A stretch of DNA of 64,000 nucleotides from Tritonibacter litoralis (GTDB lineage: Bacteria > Pseudomonadota > Alphaproteobacteria > Rhodobacterales > Rhodobacteraceae): contig NZ_WIBF01000006.1 in assembly GCF_009496005.1 (NCBI RefSeq), forward strand, positions 124,001 to 188,000. The letters are read 5' to 3'. Position numbers and translations under genes: made by a program. The number at the start of each line of letters is the position of its first letter. Position 1 is the stretch's first letter. A model generated the notes under the pieces. It worked only from the letters and a program-made list of their open reading frames with translations, was not told the DNA's origin and searched no databases. Of the stretch, positions 53,641 to 61,977 are shown one piece after another.

Positions 53641-55228
53641 AACTGCCGCCCGCCGCTCCCCCATAACCCCTGCTGAGGCCCGTGATGCTGTTTTGGCCGT
53701 TGAGGCCCATGGCGGCCTCAGCCAAGCCGCAAGTGCGCTCAACGTCAAGGTTCCTTGGCTTCAGCGGCGGTTGCGCAAGGCTGATGTGTGGGGCATCTCG
53801 GCGCATGGTGAGATCACGGCAAGCGTTGCGCGCCGCTTGCCCCGCCCCTCTGGCGGCCCGGCCCGTTACATCCTCACCGCCGCGCAGTCGAACACAAAGG
53901 TGCACCCAGAACTTTGGGAAAACCTGAAAGCTCTGGCAGAACATTACCACGCTGAAATTATGGTTGGGCGTATCCGTTACAACCACACAGCGTGGCAGAT
54001 CGGCCAAGAGGCCGTGAAACGCTCAGCGGATAGTTCGCTTTGGTATGACGACGCCCTTGAGGCGTTTTTCTGTGATGAACGTGTGGAAATAGCGCCCGGC
54101 CTTTTGTGGGTGGGTGATATGAATATCATTCCCACAGCAACCGACCCGCTATCTGGTCTGGATAGCTTTGCCGGGTCGCCAAGTTGCATTTTTCCTCACC
54201 CTCAAGTGGCACTCAAATCGGTTGCAACCGCACCGGGTACAGATACCAAAATTCTGTACACCACCGGCGCAGCAACGCTTAAAAACTACATCAAGCGCAA
54301 AGCGGGTCTGAAAGCCGAATTTCACCACGCCTATGCAGCCTTGATTGTTGAGGTGGACTCCGCTGGTGATTGGTTTGTGCGGCAAATCAATGCTGATACC
54401 AACGGCGTTGTTCATGACCTAGATTTACGTGTTGAGGGCGGGAAGGTGGCAACCGGCCAGCAGGTGCTGGTGCTCACCCCGGGCGACATTCACGGCACTG
54501 AGGTGGACCCCGTTGCCTTGCAAACCGTTTGGGGCGACGGTGGTTTGATCGACGTGCTGCAGCCCGCGCACCAAGTGCTGCATGACGTGCTGAATTTCGG
54601 CAGGCGGTCACACCACAATACTGTGTTTGACCTGATCGCAGCCCACTACAACCGGGCAGAGTCGGTGGAGGGCGAGATTGAGGGCACCGCCGCCATCCTT
54701 AACCGCATACTGCGCCCGGGCGTTGCCACCCACGTTGTCAAAGCAAACCATGATGAGCACTTTGACCGATGGGTGCGAGAGGCCGATTTTCGCCGCGATC
54801 CGGTGAATGCTGCTTTCTACCTTGAGGCCGCCGGGCAGAAAGTCGCTGCACTCAAACGCGGTGACCTGAGCTTTGACCTTGCTGAATGGGCACTGAAGCG
54901 CGCCGGGCTTGCCGCAGAGGTCCGTTTTTTGGCGCGGGATGAGCGCCTTGAAATCGCAGGTATTCGCCATGATCAGCATGGCGATATTGGCCCAAACGGC
55001 GCGCGCGGATCGGCGGCCAACCTTTCCCGCACAGGTGAGAAATCCAATATCGGCCACTCGCATTCAGCGCGCATTTATCATGGTTGCTACCAGATGGGCA
55101 CGATGAGCCTTTTGGACATGGGTTACAACCAAGGCCCCTCAAGCTGGTCGCACTCGCTGATTGTCACCTACGGGAATGGCAAGCGCACAATCATCACTCT
55201 GAAAAACGGAAAATGGAGGGCCGCATGA
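53618..55228 (+). CDS. Phage metallophosphoesterase
   Basis: 536 residues from ATG 53618. The calcineurin-like metal motifs are in order: TPGDIHGTEVD (about 289-297), KANHDEHFDRW (about 377-386), and IGHSHSARIYHG (about 476-485). An N-terminal region (about 20-70) resembles an HTH (GGLSQAASALNVKVPWLQRRLRKADVWG). Such proteins hydrolyse phosphate esters, and some phage members act on nucleic acids. Its role among the lysis genes is unclear. Confidence 0.78.
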   Translation: MATKQKNKTAARRSPITPAEARDAVLAVEAHGGLSQAASALNVKVPWLQRRLRKADVWGISAHGEITASVARRLPRPSGGPARYILTAAQSNTKVHPELWENLKALAEHYHAEIMVGRIRYNHTAWQIGQEAVKRSADSSLWYDDALEAFFCDERVEIAPGLLWVGDMNIIPTATDPLSGLDSFAGSPSCIFPHPQVALKSVATAPGTDTKILYTTGAATLKNYIKRKAGLKAEFHHAYAALIVEVDSAGDWFVRQINADTNGVVHDLDLRVEGGKVATGQQVLVLTPGDIHGTEVDPVALQTVWGDGGLIDVLQPAHQVLHDVLNFGRRSHHNTVFDLIAAHYNRAESVEGEIEGTAAILNRILRPGVATHVVKANHDEHFDRWVREADFRRDPVNAAFYLEAAGQKVAALKRGDLSFDLAEWALKRAGLAAEVRFLARDERLEIAGIRHDQHGDIGPNGARGSAANLSRTGEKSNIGHSHSARIYHGCYQMGTMSLLDMGYNQGPSSWSHSLIVTYGNGKRTIITLKNGKWRAA

Positions 55229-55683
55229 GCTACCAGAACGCCAAGTCTTTGGGTTTTGACCCACAGGACCGACCTACTCCCCACCCTAACGACCCAAAGC
55301 AAGAGGCTGGGCTGGAAAAGATCCCATTTGCCTGCCTTCCAATTGCGGTGCTGGCCGAGGATGCCGTTGCCCATGGTGAGGGTGCACTGAAATACGGGCG
55401 GCACAATTGGCGCAATGGTGACGTTTTGGCCAGCACCTATTTTGCCGCCACCTTGCGCCATCTGTTTGCGTGGTTTGAGGGCGAGGATATCGACCCTGAC
55501 AGTGGGCTTTCGCACCTCACCAAAGCGCGCGCCTCGTTGGGCGTCCTGCGCGATGCACAAATCCAAGGCCGCGCGATTGATGACCGCCCCCCAGCCAGCC
55601 CGGCTGACCTCATGGAAAAACTCAATCAAGTTTCGGGCGACATGGCCCGGCGCGTTGCAGCACTCAAAGGAGGCAACCAATGA
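55225..55683 (+). CDS. dATP/dGTP diphosphohydrolase-like protein (DUF5664, MazZ-related)
   Basis: 152 residues from ATG 55225, overlapping the previous stop. GEGALKYGRHNWRNGDVLASTYFAATLRHLFAWFEGEDIDPDSGLSHLTKARASLGVLRDAQ is the DUF5664 domain (about 50-112). The E-x-D and His-rich helices are expected to bind Mg. MazZ in diaminopurine phages converts dGTP to dGMP; here it likely shapes the nucleotide pool. Confidence 0.8.
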   Translation: MSYQNAKSLGFDPQDRPTPHPNDPKQEAGLEKIPFACLPIAVLAEDAVAHGEGALKYGRHNWRNGDVLASTYFAATLRHLFAWFEGEDIDPDSGLSHLTKARASLGVLRDAQIQGRAIDDRPPASPADLMEKLNQVSGDMARRVAALKGGNQ

Positions 55684-56327
55684 TCTTTTTCAAACACTGG
55701 AGCCATGTACCTGCTGACCTTTGGCGTTGGCCGAATTTCTCACCCGAAGAAATCGCCTGCCGAGGCACTAGTAAGGTAGGCATTGATTTTGATGCCATGG
55801 AAAAGCTGCAAGCACTACGCAACCGGCTTGGCACTCCGATCATACTCAATTCGGCCTACCGTTCACCCGAACACAACAGCGCTGTAGGTGGTGCTACCAG
55901 ATCGCAACACCTGAAAGCCAAAGCCTTTGATGTGTCTATGGCGAACCATGACCCAGAACAGTTTGAACTTGCAGCCCGCGCGGTTGGTTTTACCGGATTT
56001 GGCTTCTACAAGCGCAACAATTTCATTCACATTGACACAGGCCCGGATCGTGAATGGGGTGATCGCTGGAAATCCCCCAAAACAACAACCTTGCCCCCAC
56101 CCCGTTTCTCACCGCCGCCAGCACCAGTGCCTGAGCGCCCACGGGATGATATTGACCTTAAGGGGTTAGGCGCGGGTGCAATCGGGGGTGTAGCCACGGT
56201 CGGGCCGGTGCTATCTGGCATCGGCAACCTGACCCCCGTGGCGCAGGTTGTGGCCGTTTTGGGGGCCTTGTTGCTGGTTGCCGGATTGGCTGTAATGGCC
56301 CGCAGAAAGCTTCGCGAATGGGCTTAA
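55680..56327 (+). CDS. M15-family endolysin (D-Ala-D-Ala carboxypeptidase type)
   Basis: 215 residues. Zinc ligands are visible in SQHLKAKAFDV (His about 83, Asp about 90) and HIDTG (His about 120). A Pro-rich linker and two hydrophobic stretches (about 164-207, ending VLGALLLVAGLAVMARRKLREWA) follow, so the enzyme may be membrane-anchored. It cleaves peptidoglycan peptides at lysis. Confidence 0.88.
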   Translation: MIFFKHWSHVPADLWRWPNFSPEEIACRGTSKVGIDFDAMEKLQALRNRLGTPIILNSAYRSPEHNSAVGGATRSQHLKAKAFDVSMANHDPEQFELAARAVGFTGFGFYKRNNFIHIDTGPDREWGDRWKSPKTTTLPPPRFSPPPAPVPERPRDDIDLKGLGAGAIGGVATVGPVLSGIGNLTPVAQVVAVLGALLLVAGLAVMARRKLREWA

Positions 56328-56569
56328 CGTGGCTCATTCTTGCCAAGGTGCCCCGCTTTGCTTGGGGCACGCTTGCAGCGCTGTTCGTGATTTTCCTCGC
56401 ATACAATTTCGGCAGCCGGAACAAGGCGTCCGAGATTGCAAAAAGAGAATTGGAATCCTATCGTGAAACAACTCGAAAGATTGACAGCGCGACTAGCGCT
56501 GATAGCAATGCTAACGCTGCCCGTGAGCGCTTGCGCGATAAGTTCGGGAAATGGACAAGCGATATGTGA
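56318..56569 (+). CDS. i-spanin (Rz-like)
   Basis: 83 residues, overlapping the endolysin stop by ten bases. One N-terminal membrane segment (AWGTLAALFVIFLAYNFG, about 15-32) is followed by a helical periplasmic part (KRELESYRETTRKIDSATSADSNANAARERLRDKF). The lipoprotein partner is encoded within its 3' half in another frame. Confidence 0.75.
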   Translation: MGLTWLILAKVPRFAWGTLAALFVIFLAYNFGSRNKASEIAKRELESYRETTRKIDSATSADSNANAARERLRDKFGKWTSDM

Positions 56570-56684
56570 TCGCCTGTCACCACTCGCCGTGAAACACGGT
56601 CGCGCCCTCCTGAACCCGCAAGCACCGGACCAAATTGTAACAACCGGTGAGCCGTTGGTGATGGGCCTTATTGCAGCTTGTTGA
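56463..56684 (+). CDS. o-spanin lipoprotein (Rz1-like)
   Basis: A GTG start at 56463 gives about 73 residues: basic start, hydrophobic stretch and lipobox LPVSAC (cleavage before Cys about 24). It starts inside the i-spanin gene in the +1 frame, the standard Rz/Rz1 overlap. It would link outer and inner membranes for the last lysis step. Confidence 0.72.
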   Translation: MKQLERLTARLALIAMLTLPVSACAISSGNGQAICDRLSPLAVKHGRALLNPQAPDQIVTTGEPLVMGLIAAC

Positions 56685-56687
56685 TTC

Positions 56688-56718
56688 AGCCCCGCCATAC
56701 AATGGCGGGGCTTTTCTT
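56688..56718 (+). terminator. Terminator of the late operon
   Basis: An 11-bp perfect stem (AGCCCCGCCAT with ATGGCGGGGCT), 3-base loop and T-rich tail, directly after the spanin genes. It separates phage late genes from the cargo block. Confidence 0.88.
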
Positions 56719-56933
56719 GTTGGGGTAGATTCTACGTTTGGCAACCACAAAAGAAGCGAACGGAAGGGGTGCGGGACTTTACCGACGTTCGGCAAATGAC
56801 TGCATTGGGGGGACAAATCCAAATTACATACCGCGTTGTTGTTTTTTTGTTTGCAGATACAACGTAAGAAGTAGCAACCTGCGAGACAGGATGTGTGAGA
56901 AGCTATGTCGCCAAGCCGGGCTGGAGGTAACTT

Positions 56934-58328
56934 ATGAATGACGAAGAGCATGAGTTGGACTATAATCTGAAGCCTCCTGAGCCGTTCGACAGAGCAATCG
57001 CTAATCTTAACCTTCGAGGCATTTCAAACACCTCAAGTGAGGGATTAGATCTGGAAATCACTGCCAGCTTTGGCAACGACTATATTGATATCCCCTTGTC
57101 AGACGGCGGCATCTTAGAAGCAAGATGCAACATCTTCGAAGCGCTGATTGTGGCGAAGCCGTACAACTGCCATTTCACTGATAAAAATAGCACCGAGCGC
57201 GATGGCGGATATCAAATAGTCCAGAAGTTCCATGGAGAGAGATCATCGTCTCAGATGGTACAGAGGAATAGTTCAGTCGGCGGAGAAGTATCTGGGGGAA
57301 AATATGGCGCGTCGGCGTCTGCTAGCCATACGAGAACGAAGAACAAGGAAACTGGGACTTCTGATAAGCACACCATCACAGGAGAGAAGCAGTTCCGTCA
57401 GGTTCAATATGGTTTAGATCAGATTAGGATTTTCCCCAATCCTGACAAGGCTGCGTTGGTGGGAAACCTGGTTGACCATTCCCAGTGCTTTAGAGTCCTG
57501 CCCATTGACAGTTCAAAGCCATTTGGCGTCCTTGTCCAATTGTTGGTTCGTCGGAACTGGCTTTTGTTGAGTGACCCCAAACCTATTTCATTATCTGAGC
57601 AGCTAACGAGTTTTTTAGACCGTGCCCTGAAGGGAAACGATCCTATTGATCGGTTTCATAAAGAGGCGTTCCAAGTGCTGCTCCAACATCTGGTCTCAAC
57701 TGGCTTGCAGGCTGTTGGAGAAAGCACATATGCGACATTCGCCGCCCGTGCTATTCGGGCAATCCCAGTGTCGGGCAACGACTTAGAGCATCGGCACATT
57801 GACCTACACCCCCGCTCACTGGAGCTGCCCGTTCGTGACATTGAGGCCGTTCTTTCCGAAGACCCGGTCGCCGTACGAAGGGTGTTACTTGAGCACGGTG
57901 TTGATGAAGCTAACATCCCGGGCTTGCCCAGAAGGTTCGCTTTTCTCCCTACCGGTGTATTGCTTGAAGACCTCGAGCAACCCGTTGAACTTCTGGAATT
58001 GATGAGATCGTGGACTGACCGATACGATAGGAGTGATTTCGACATCTTAACTTCGATTGACTCCAATTCACCGATTAGGCCTTGGGACAAAGTGATAGTT
58101 CCTGCTGGCCACGAGAGCTTTTCGACAGGTCGAATGCGCGTAAAGCGAATAAGAGAAGTGGACTATACTGGCATTCGCGCCTTGATAGAAAAGACAGCGG
58201 TTTCTTTTCAGTACATCCGAAAGTCAAGAAAGTACCCTTCAAAGAACTTTGACTATGTAGAAGGCGAGTTTGTGCAAATTACAGACGATCGCCAGACAGG
58301 GATTTCGGAGTCTTTGAATGCAAACTGA
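56934..58328 (+). CDS. Unknown 464-residue cargo protein
   Basis: No family recognised. An acidic N-terminal region is followed by a Ser/Gly-rich strand region (about 95-150, VGGEVSGGKYGASASASHTRTKNKE) and a C-terminal part with strands and helices (WDKVIVPAGHESFSTGRMRVKRIREVDYTGIRALIEKTAVSFQYI). Base composition is more A+T-rich than the phage structural genes. It lies after the late terminator and converges on the SIR2 operon, suggesting independent acquisition; a link with defence is inference. Confidence 0.7.
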   Translation: MNDEEHELDYNLKPPEPFDRAIANLNLRGISNTSSEGLDLEITASFGNDYIDIPLSDGGILEARCNIFEALIVAKPYNCHFTDKNSTERDGGYQIVQKFHGERSSSQMVQRNSSVGGEVSGGKYGASASASHTRTKNKETGTSDKHTITGEKQFRQVQYGLDQIRIFPNPDKAALVGNLVDHSQCFRVLPIDSSKPFGVLVQLLVRRNWLLLSDPKPISLSEQLTSFLDRALKGNDPIDRFHKEAFQVLLQHLVSTGLQAVGESTYATFAARAIRAIPVSGNDLEHRHIDLHPRSLELPVRDIEAVLSEDPVAVRRVLLEHGVDEANIPGLPRRFAFLPTGVLLEDLEQPVELLELMRSWTDRYDRSDFDILTSIDSNSPIRPWDKVIVPAGHESFSTGRMRVKRIREVDYTGIRALIEKTAVSFQYIRKSRKYPSKNFDYVEGEFVQITDDRQTGISESLNAN

Positions 58329-58665
58329 GAGGCAGGTTCCGACCCAGCTTTGATTGCGCTCCACAACGCGAAACACACGCGCAATTTCTTGTTTGATCAG
58401 CTTAGTTCGCACGGGTTCGGCCAACAGCTTCTTCAGCTTCCCGGAAGCAGACACTCAGCGGCTTAAGGCTGCCCGATCTGGTGCTGCGCCCCGCATGAAT
58501 GTCAGCGAAGCGCAGTTAGTACCTTTGCAAAGTCACTGGTTTGACCCGCTCAATCAAGACTTCAACCGGAGGAGAAAACGGTAAAATCTTACGTTATTAG
58601 AGCGTTGCTGCTTGATGCCTGCCCGTCGACCTGAACATGCTATGCATGTCCGTGCTTAATCAACA
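58329..58665. other. Convergent intergenic region
   Basis: 337 bases between the unknown gene and the SIR2 gene. Short frames on both strands lack ribosome sites. I see no clear terminator, repeat or RNA gene. Confidence 0.35.
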
Positions 58666-59544
58666 CTACCAATTACCTGTTTTAAATAGTTTTTGCCTCT
58701 CTTCGTCCACCGCAGTAGCCAGCTCATTTAGCGAGTCTACAAGTCCGCTGTGTCCAGCATCTTTTTTGTCGTAGTGAATCGTCTGTATTCTTCGGTTGTT
58801 TTGGAGCGAACCTTCCAGCTCAGGCTTTTGTTCATGTGAGAGCCTGAAGTGCATTCGAGCTTCATCTGATACGGAACCAAAGTTGTGATTCTCCAGGAGA
58901 AGGTTAAAGTCCGGATCGGTGGTTCCACAGCCAATGAAGAGCAAGGAGTGGGTCTGGATTACAGCTTCTACCACGCGATAGAAATTCGCATAGTTGTTTC
59001 TGACATTTGAGTAATCGCGTTGTGTCAGAATAACTTTATCAAAGGAATTCTTGCTTCCGTGAACATACACTAGGTAGCGCAAATCTCCGGTTAAAATCTG
59101 CGAAACATCTTCATCATGGTACTTCGTGACTGTGAGCGTATCTCCAAACTCACTTGTGGCAGCTCTTTCAAAAATACCGTCAAAATTCAGCGAAAAGAAA
59201 ATTCTCTGATCGAGGTTGGATATTTGAGTATGGATCTCCGAAAAATCATAGTTTGGTTTAACAAACTGCTCACGTAAGAAGTTGCGCCATGCCTCGCCGC
59301 CGATGTGTTCGCGAAGCCATTCAGCGGCATGTAGCAGATCGTTCGCCTGCAAGGCCTCTTGAACGGCAGCAGGACATCCGTCGTAGCTTTCCAAGCAGCT
59401 TTCCAGCAGTTCTTTCCAAAGGGGAGGTCGTTTCACACCATCAGCTGCAAGAGAATGCTTCGAAACACCTGAGCCAATTACGGGTACAACCCGGCGCCTT
59501 GCAAGCTCTCTAACGAGGTATTCTTGTTGGCCCCAATCAGTCAT
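58666..59544 (-). CDS. SIR2-like NAD-binding protein, probable defence effector
   Basis: 292 residues. NAD-binding loop VIGSGVS (about 22-28), putative catalytic Asn120 in FSLNFDGIFER and His162 in VYVHGS, and FIGCGTTDPDF near 210 are typical of SIR2_2 proteins. In several antiphage systems this domain destroys NAD to abort infection. The gene starts eight bases inside the ParA gene end, so both are made together. No helicase or TIR partner is fused. Confidence 0.88.
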   Translation of the reverse strand: MTDWGQQEYLVRELARRRVVPVIGSGVSKHSLAADGVKRPPLWKELLESCLESYDGCPAAVQEALQANDLLHAAEWLREHIGGEAWRNFLREQFVKPNYDFSEIHTQISNLDQRIFFSLNFDGIFERAATSEFGDTLTVTKYHDEDVSQILTGDLRYLVYVHGSKNSFDKVILTQRDYSNVRNNYANFYRVVEAVIQTHSLLFIGCGTTDPDFNLLLENHNFGSVSDEARMHFRLSHEQKPELEGSLQNNRRIQTIHYDKKDAGHSGLVDSLNELATAVDEERQKLFKTGNW

Positions 59545-60517
59545 CGATGCGATCCCGAAGTACTTTTGCGACGTCCACTAGAACCTTGCGAGCTTCTTTA
59601 ACTCTAGCGAAGTGGGAGCCAACCACACCATCTTGGGATGTGAGTTCGAAGATTGGCCGTCGTACAGACTGTGACATTGGTACCAAACTAAAGAGATTGG
59701 GAATGCTACCAATTTCATAGTCTTGTTCAGAAGCGGGCAACTTTTTCCCATACTTCAGAACTTCTTGTTCGATCTGCCCCCTAATTTTCTCATAGGATTG
59801 AACAGGCCGTTTGACGCCTTTTTCGGACTTTTGCTTGTATTGTTGCGTTACATATCCAACGAACGCAGCGCCACTAGCACGCTTCCGGGCAAACTCTATT
59901 ATCGGCTCATCGGAAAGTTGCGGATTTGTGAGAATGTGATTTAGCGAGGCTGCGTTACCGTTGAACCACTCAACAATGTTCCCGAACGCTTTGAGCGAAA
60001 AAATATCAATGGTCATTGGGCTGACAAAGTAGTCACAAGCCATTAGAACCACTCGATTGATAGAGCCAAGTGATGGTCCAACATCATAGAAGACGAAGTC
60101 ATAATCGGACAGAAACTCTTCGTTCAGTTTTGCGAGAGCAAAGGTTGTCTGGAGCCCACGTTCCACTTCGGTAGATAGCCATTCTCTTGCCAGAAAATCT
60201 TCGACCATGGCTAGCGCAGGATGTCCCGGCACGAGGTCGACATTGAACCCTTCGCTGCGCACAGCGGTGACCTTGCCGCTTGAAGCTCGGCCCGCACGCA
60301 ATTCAAAGAAGAACTCCGCAATTGTTCCTTCTTTGGTTTCAATTATCTGTTCAAATTGATTTTCTGAAAGAAGGTACTGTGACGCATTACACTGTGGATC
60401 ACAGTCCACAACGCAGACCTTCTTGTTAAAGACCTCAGAAAACACAGCGGCCATGTTGCAAAGGAGTGTCGTCTTGCCAACGCCACCCTTGTTGTTAAAA
60501 AACGCTAAAGATTTCAT
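59537..60517 (-). CDS. ParA/MinD-type ATPase
   Basis: 326 residues. The deviant Walker A KGGVGKTT (10-17), the switch segment VVDCDPQCNAS (about 36-46) and Walker B FVFYDVGPSLGSIN (about 137-150) are clear. No parB or centromere-like repeats are visible nearby, so plasmid-style partition is unlikely. Coupling to the SIR2 gene suggests it acts as its sensor or regulator, which is inference. Confidence 0.88.
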   Translation of the reverse strand: MKSLAFFNNKGGVGKTTLLCNMAAVFSEVFNKKVCVVDCDPQCNASQYLLSENQFEQIIETKEGTIAEFFFELRAGRASSGKVTAVRSEGFNVDLVPGHPALAMVEDFLAREWLSTEVERGLQTTFALAKLNEEFLSDYDFVFYDVGPSLGSINRVVLMACDYFVSPMTIDIFSLKAFGNIVEWFNGNAASLNHILTNPQLSDEPIIEFARKRASGAAFVGYVTQQYKQKSEKGVKRPVQSYEKIRGQIEQEVLKYGKKLPASEQDYEIGSIPNLFSLVPMSQSVRRPIFELTSQDGVVGSHFARVKEARKVLVDVAKVLRDRIDD

Positions 60518-60889
60518 GAAAATTCCCTCAAGGGTTGCGAGATTTCATGACAACATGTACTCGCTAGCAGTTCCATATTTCAACACCTTACATTTCGTCG
60601 TATATTTGGGGACAAGGGCCTGACGCAAACCTCACGTGTTGCGCTGCCGCTGATAGGCTTGGCTTCGGCCGCGAAGACGGCACCCGCCACCGGGCATATA
60701 GTTTAGCCTCACCGGCCAGATATTTCCCTTATACATGGTGGCTTTCGGTAAATCGCATTGTCTGTTCACACCCAATGCGCAAACTTGGCTAAGCGTCGGT
60801 CAAATGTCCAGAAAGGGCTGAGAACAGACATAGACAATATGTTCCGGCTTTGCCTTTTAGTCGATTCGACTGCACGACGCGACAAAAAC
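60518..60889. other. Non-coding region between cargo operon and arm sites
   Basis: 372 bases that should hold the promoter of the parA-sir2 operon. I could not assign a convincing promoter, gene or RNA. Confidence 0.35.
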
Positions 60890-60928
60890 ATCCCGCAACA
60901 TTTCCCGCAACAAATCCCGCAACATTTT
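60890..60928 (+). repeat. Integrase arm-site cluster, right copy
   Basis: Identical over 39 bp to 21248-21286, with three CCCGCAACA units, 54 bp inside the attR core. Confidence 0.8.
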
Positions 60929-60982
60929 CTGAATGAAGCGCAGGCAAGCCATTGTTTTAAATATATTTATTGCGCTACTTTT

Positions 60983-61001
60983 AATCCTACCATCCCAGCC
61001 A
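60983..61001 (+). repeat. attR core
   Basis: Second copy of the 19-bp tRNA-Gln 3' end. The upstream bases are phage sequence and do not form a tRNA. Confidence 0.9.
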
Positions 61002-61377
61002 TTTTCAAGTTTCGTCGTCTTGCTTGAAGTTGGATTTATCCAGCTTGAAGTCGCATTTCGTCCAACCAAAACTTGAACTTCGCACATCCTGGGCATTGGA
61101 ACACGGTCGCTAACGCAAAAGCTGCTCGGTGAACAAAAACGCTTTTGAGGCGTGAATACCATATGCTTCGGTTTTATGGTCTCGAAGTACTGCCTGGTTA
61201 TGCGGCGGCCACCCTCCCCACGCCCGGTGCAAATTGACCTCGGTCACCGCCCGTTCAGAAGCGGTTATAGTGATCAAGATGCTGCGGCGATTTCAAATCA
61301 TGCGCTGTTTCCCGTTGACAGCTGGGAGCGTGAGACTGGCTTTGTCGACAGCTCCCGCGAAGAAATGGAAGCAATCC

Positions 61378-61626
61378 TTAGCGGCTCTCAACCGGCGGTG
61401 AAGGCACGAATCGACGCCACAGAAGAGGCCACCCAATGGCCTTCTGGAACCGCGATCTGCTGAACCTCTGGAGTAAAGGGCGCTTGTGTCGGCTAGGACT
61501 ACGACCGCTGGCCGCCTGTCCCGTTGTAAATCTGTCGACCACAGTGACATCATGGCCCCGTGTCAGCAGGGCAAGCGCCGCACCAACTCCGGCCATTCCC
61601 GCCCCCAGAACAAGGAACTCAGCCAT
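61378..61626 (-). pseudogene. Remnant of an FAD-dependent oxidoreductase (DAO family)
   Basis: The first 33 residues (AEFLVLGAGMAGVGAALALL and following HDVTVVDR) form a complete FAD-binding start with GxGxxG. After about residue 45 the frame turns into Arg/Ser-rich sequence without family features and stops at 82 residues, against about 400 expected. It starts seven bases after the RidA stop, so it was the last gene of that operon. The rest is missing up to the prophage junction. Confidence 0.7.
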
Positions 61627-61632
61627 GGGGGT

Positions 61633-61965
61633 TTACTCTTCCGCAATCACGGTGATTTCGACTTTGGCGTCGATGACAAGCGAACACACCACGGTCGTGC
61701 GCACCGGATAAGGCTCTGGAAAGGCTTCCGCATAGACCTTGTTGAAATCGGCAAAATCCGCCGGGTCGGTCAGATAGCAGGCGCAGGACACGACATTGGA
61801 CAGATCCATACCCTCTTTGGCCAACGTCGCCTTGATGTTGTTCAGAGTGTTTTCCGATTGCGCGGTGATGCCTTCCGGGATTCTGCCATCGGCGTCAAAG
61901 CCCAGCTCGCCGGACAGATAAAGCGTGGTGCCAACGCGGCGGGTCTTGGACAGGGGGATGTTCAT
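61633..61965 (-). CDS. RidA-family protein
   Basis: 110 residues after AAAGGATC. Family segments include VGTTLYLSGELGFDADGRIPEG, NTLNNIKATLAKEGMDLSNVVSCACYLTD and the active-site Arg in PYPVRTTVV (about 94), which binds the carboxylate. RidA enzymes hydrolyse reactive enamines/imines. Here it sits between an amidase and a broken amine or amino-acid oxidase, fitting imine clean-up. Confidence 0.92.
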   Translation of the reverse strand: MNIPLSKTRRVGTTLYLSGELGFDADGRIPEGITAQSENTLNNIKATLAKEGMDLSNVVSCACYLTDPADFADFNKVYAEAFPEPYPVRTTVVCSLVIDAKVEITVIAEE

Positions 61966-61977
61966 GTTGTTGATCCT

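Larger units (their letters stand above)
21120..61001. mobile_element. Integrated prophage of about 39.9 kb in tRNA-Gln
   Basis: The limits are a 19-bp direct repeat of the tRNA 3' end (21120-21138 and 60983-61001). The element starts with a tyrosine recombinase next to attL and contains a full set of lysogeny control, replication, packaging, head, tail and lysis genes, none visibly interrupted. It is therefore probably inducible, which is inference. Head genes follow the lambda plan, while the tail tip resembles the gene transfer agent of Rhodobacterales. A lower-GC cargo block occupies 56934-60620. Confidence 0.95.

Noticed and set aside
28654-55683. Diaminopurine (Z) genome biosynthesis
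   Set aside because: DatZ-like and MazZ-like domains are present but there is no PurZ-like adenylosuccinate synthetase or matching polymerase in the window.
58354-58584. Short frames between the unknown cargo gene and SIR2
   Set aside because: No ribosome site, no domain and overlapping frames on both strands.
59537-60517. Plasmid or phage partition system
   Set aside because: No parB-like gene or tandem centromere repeats adjoin the ParA gene, and integration into tRNA makes partition unnecessary.
61152-61463. Rightward 103-codon frame after attR
   Set aside because: No recognised domain or ribosome site, although the last 50 codons look mildly coding; it overlaps the oxidoreductase remnant.
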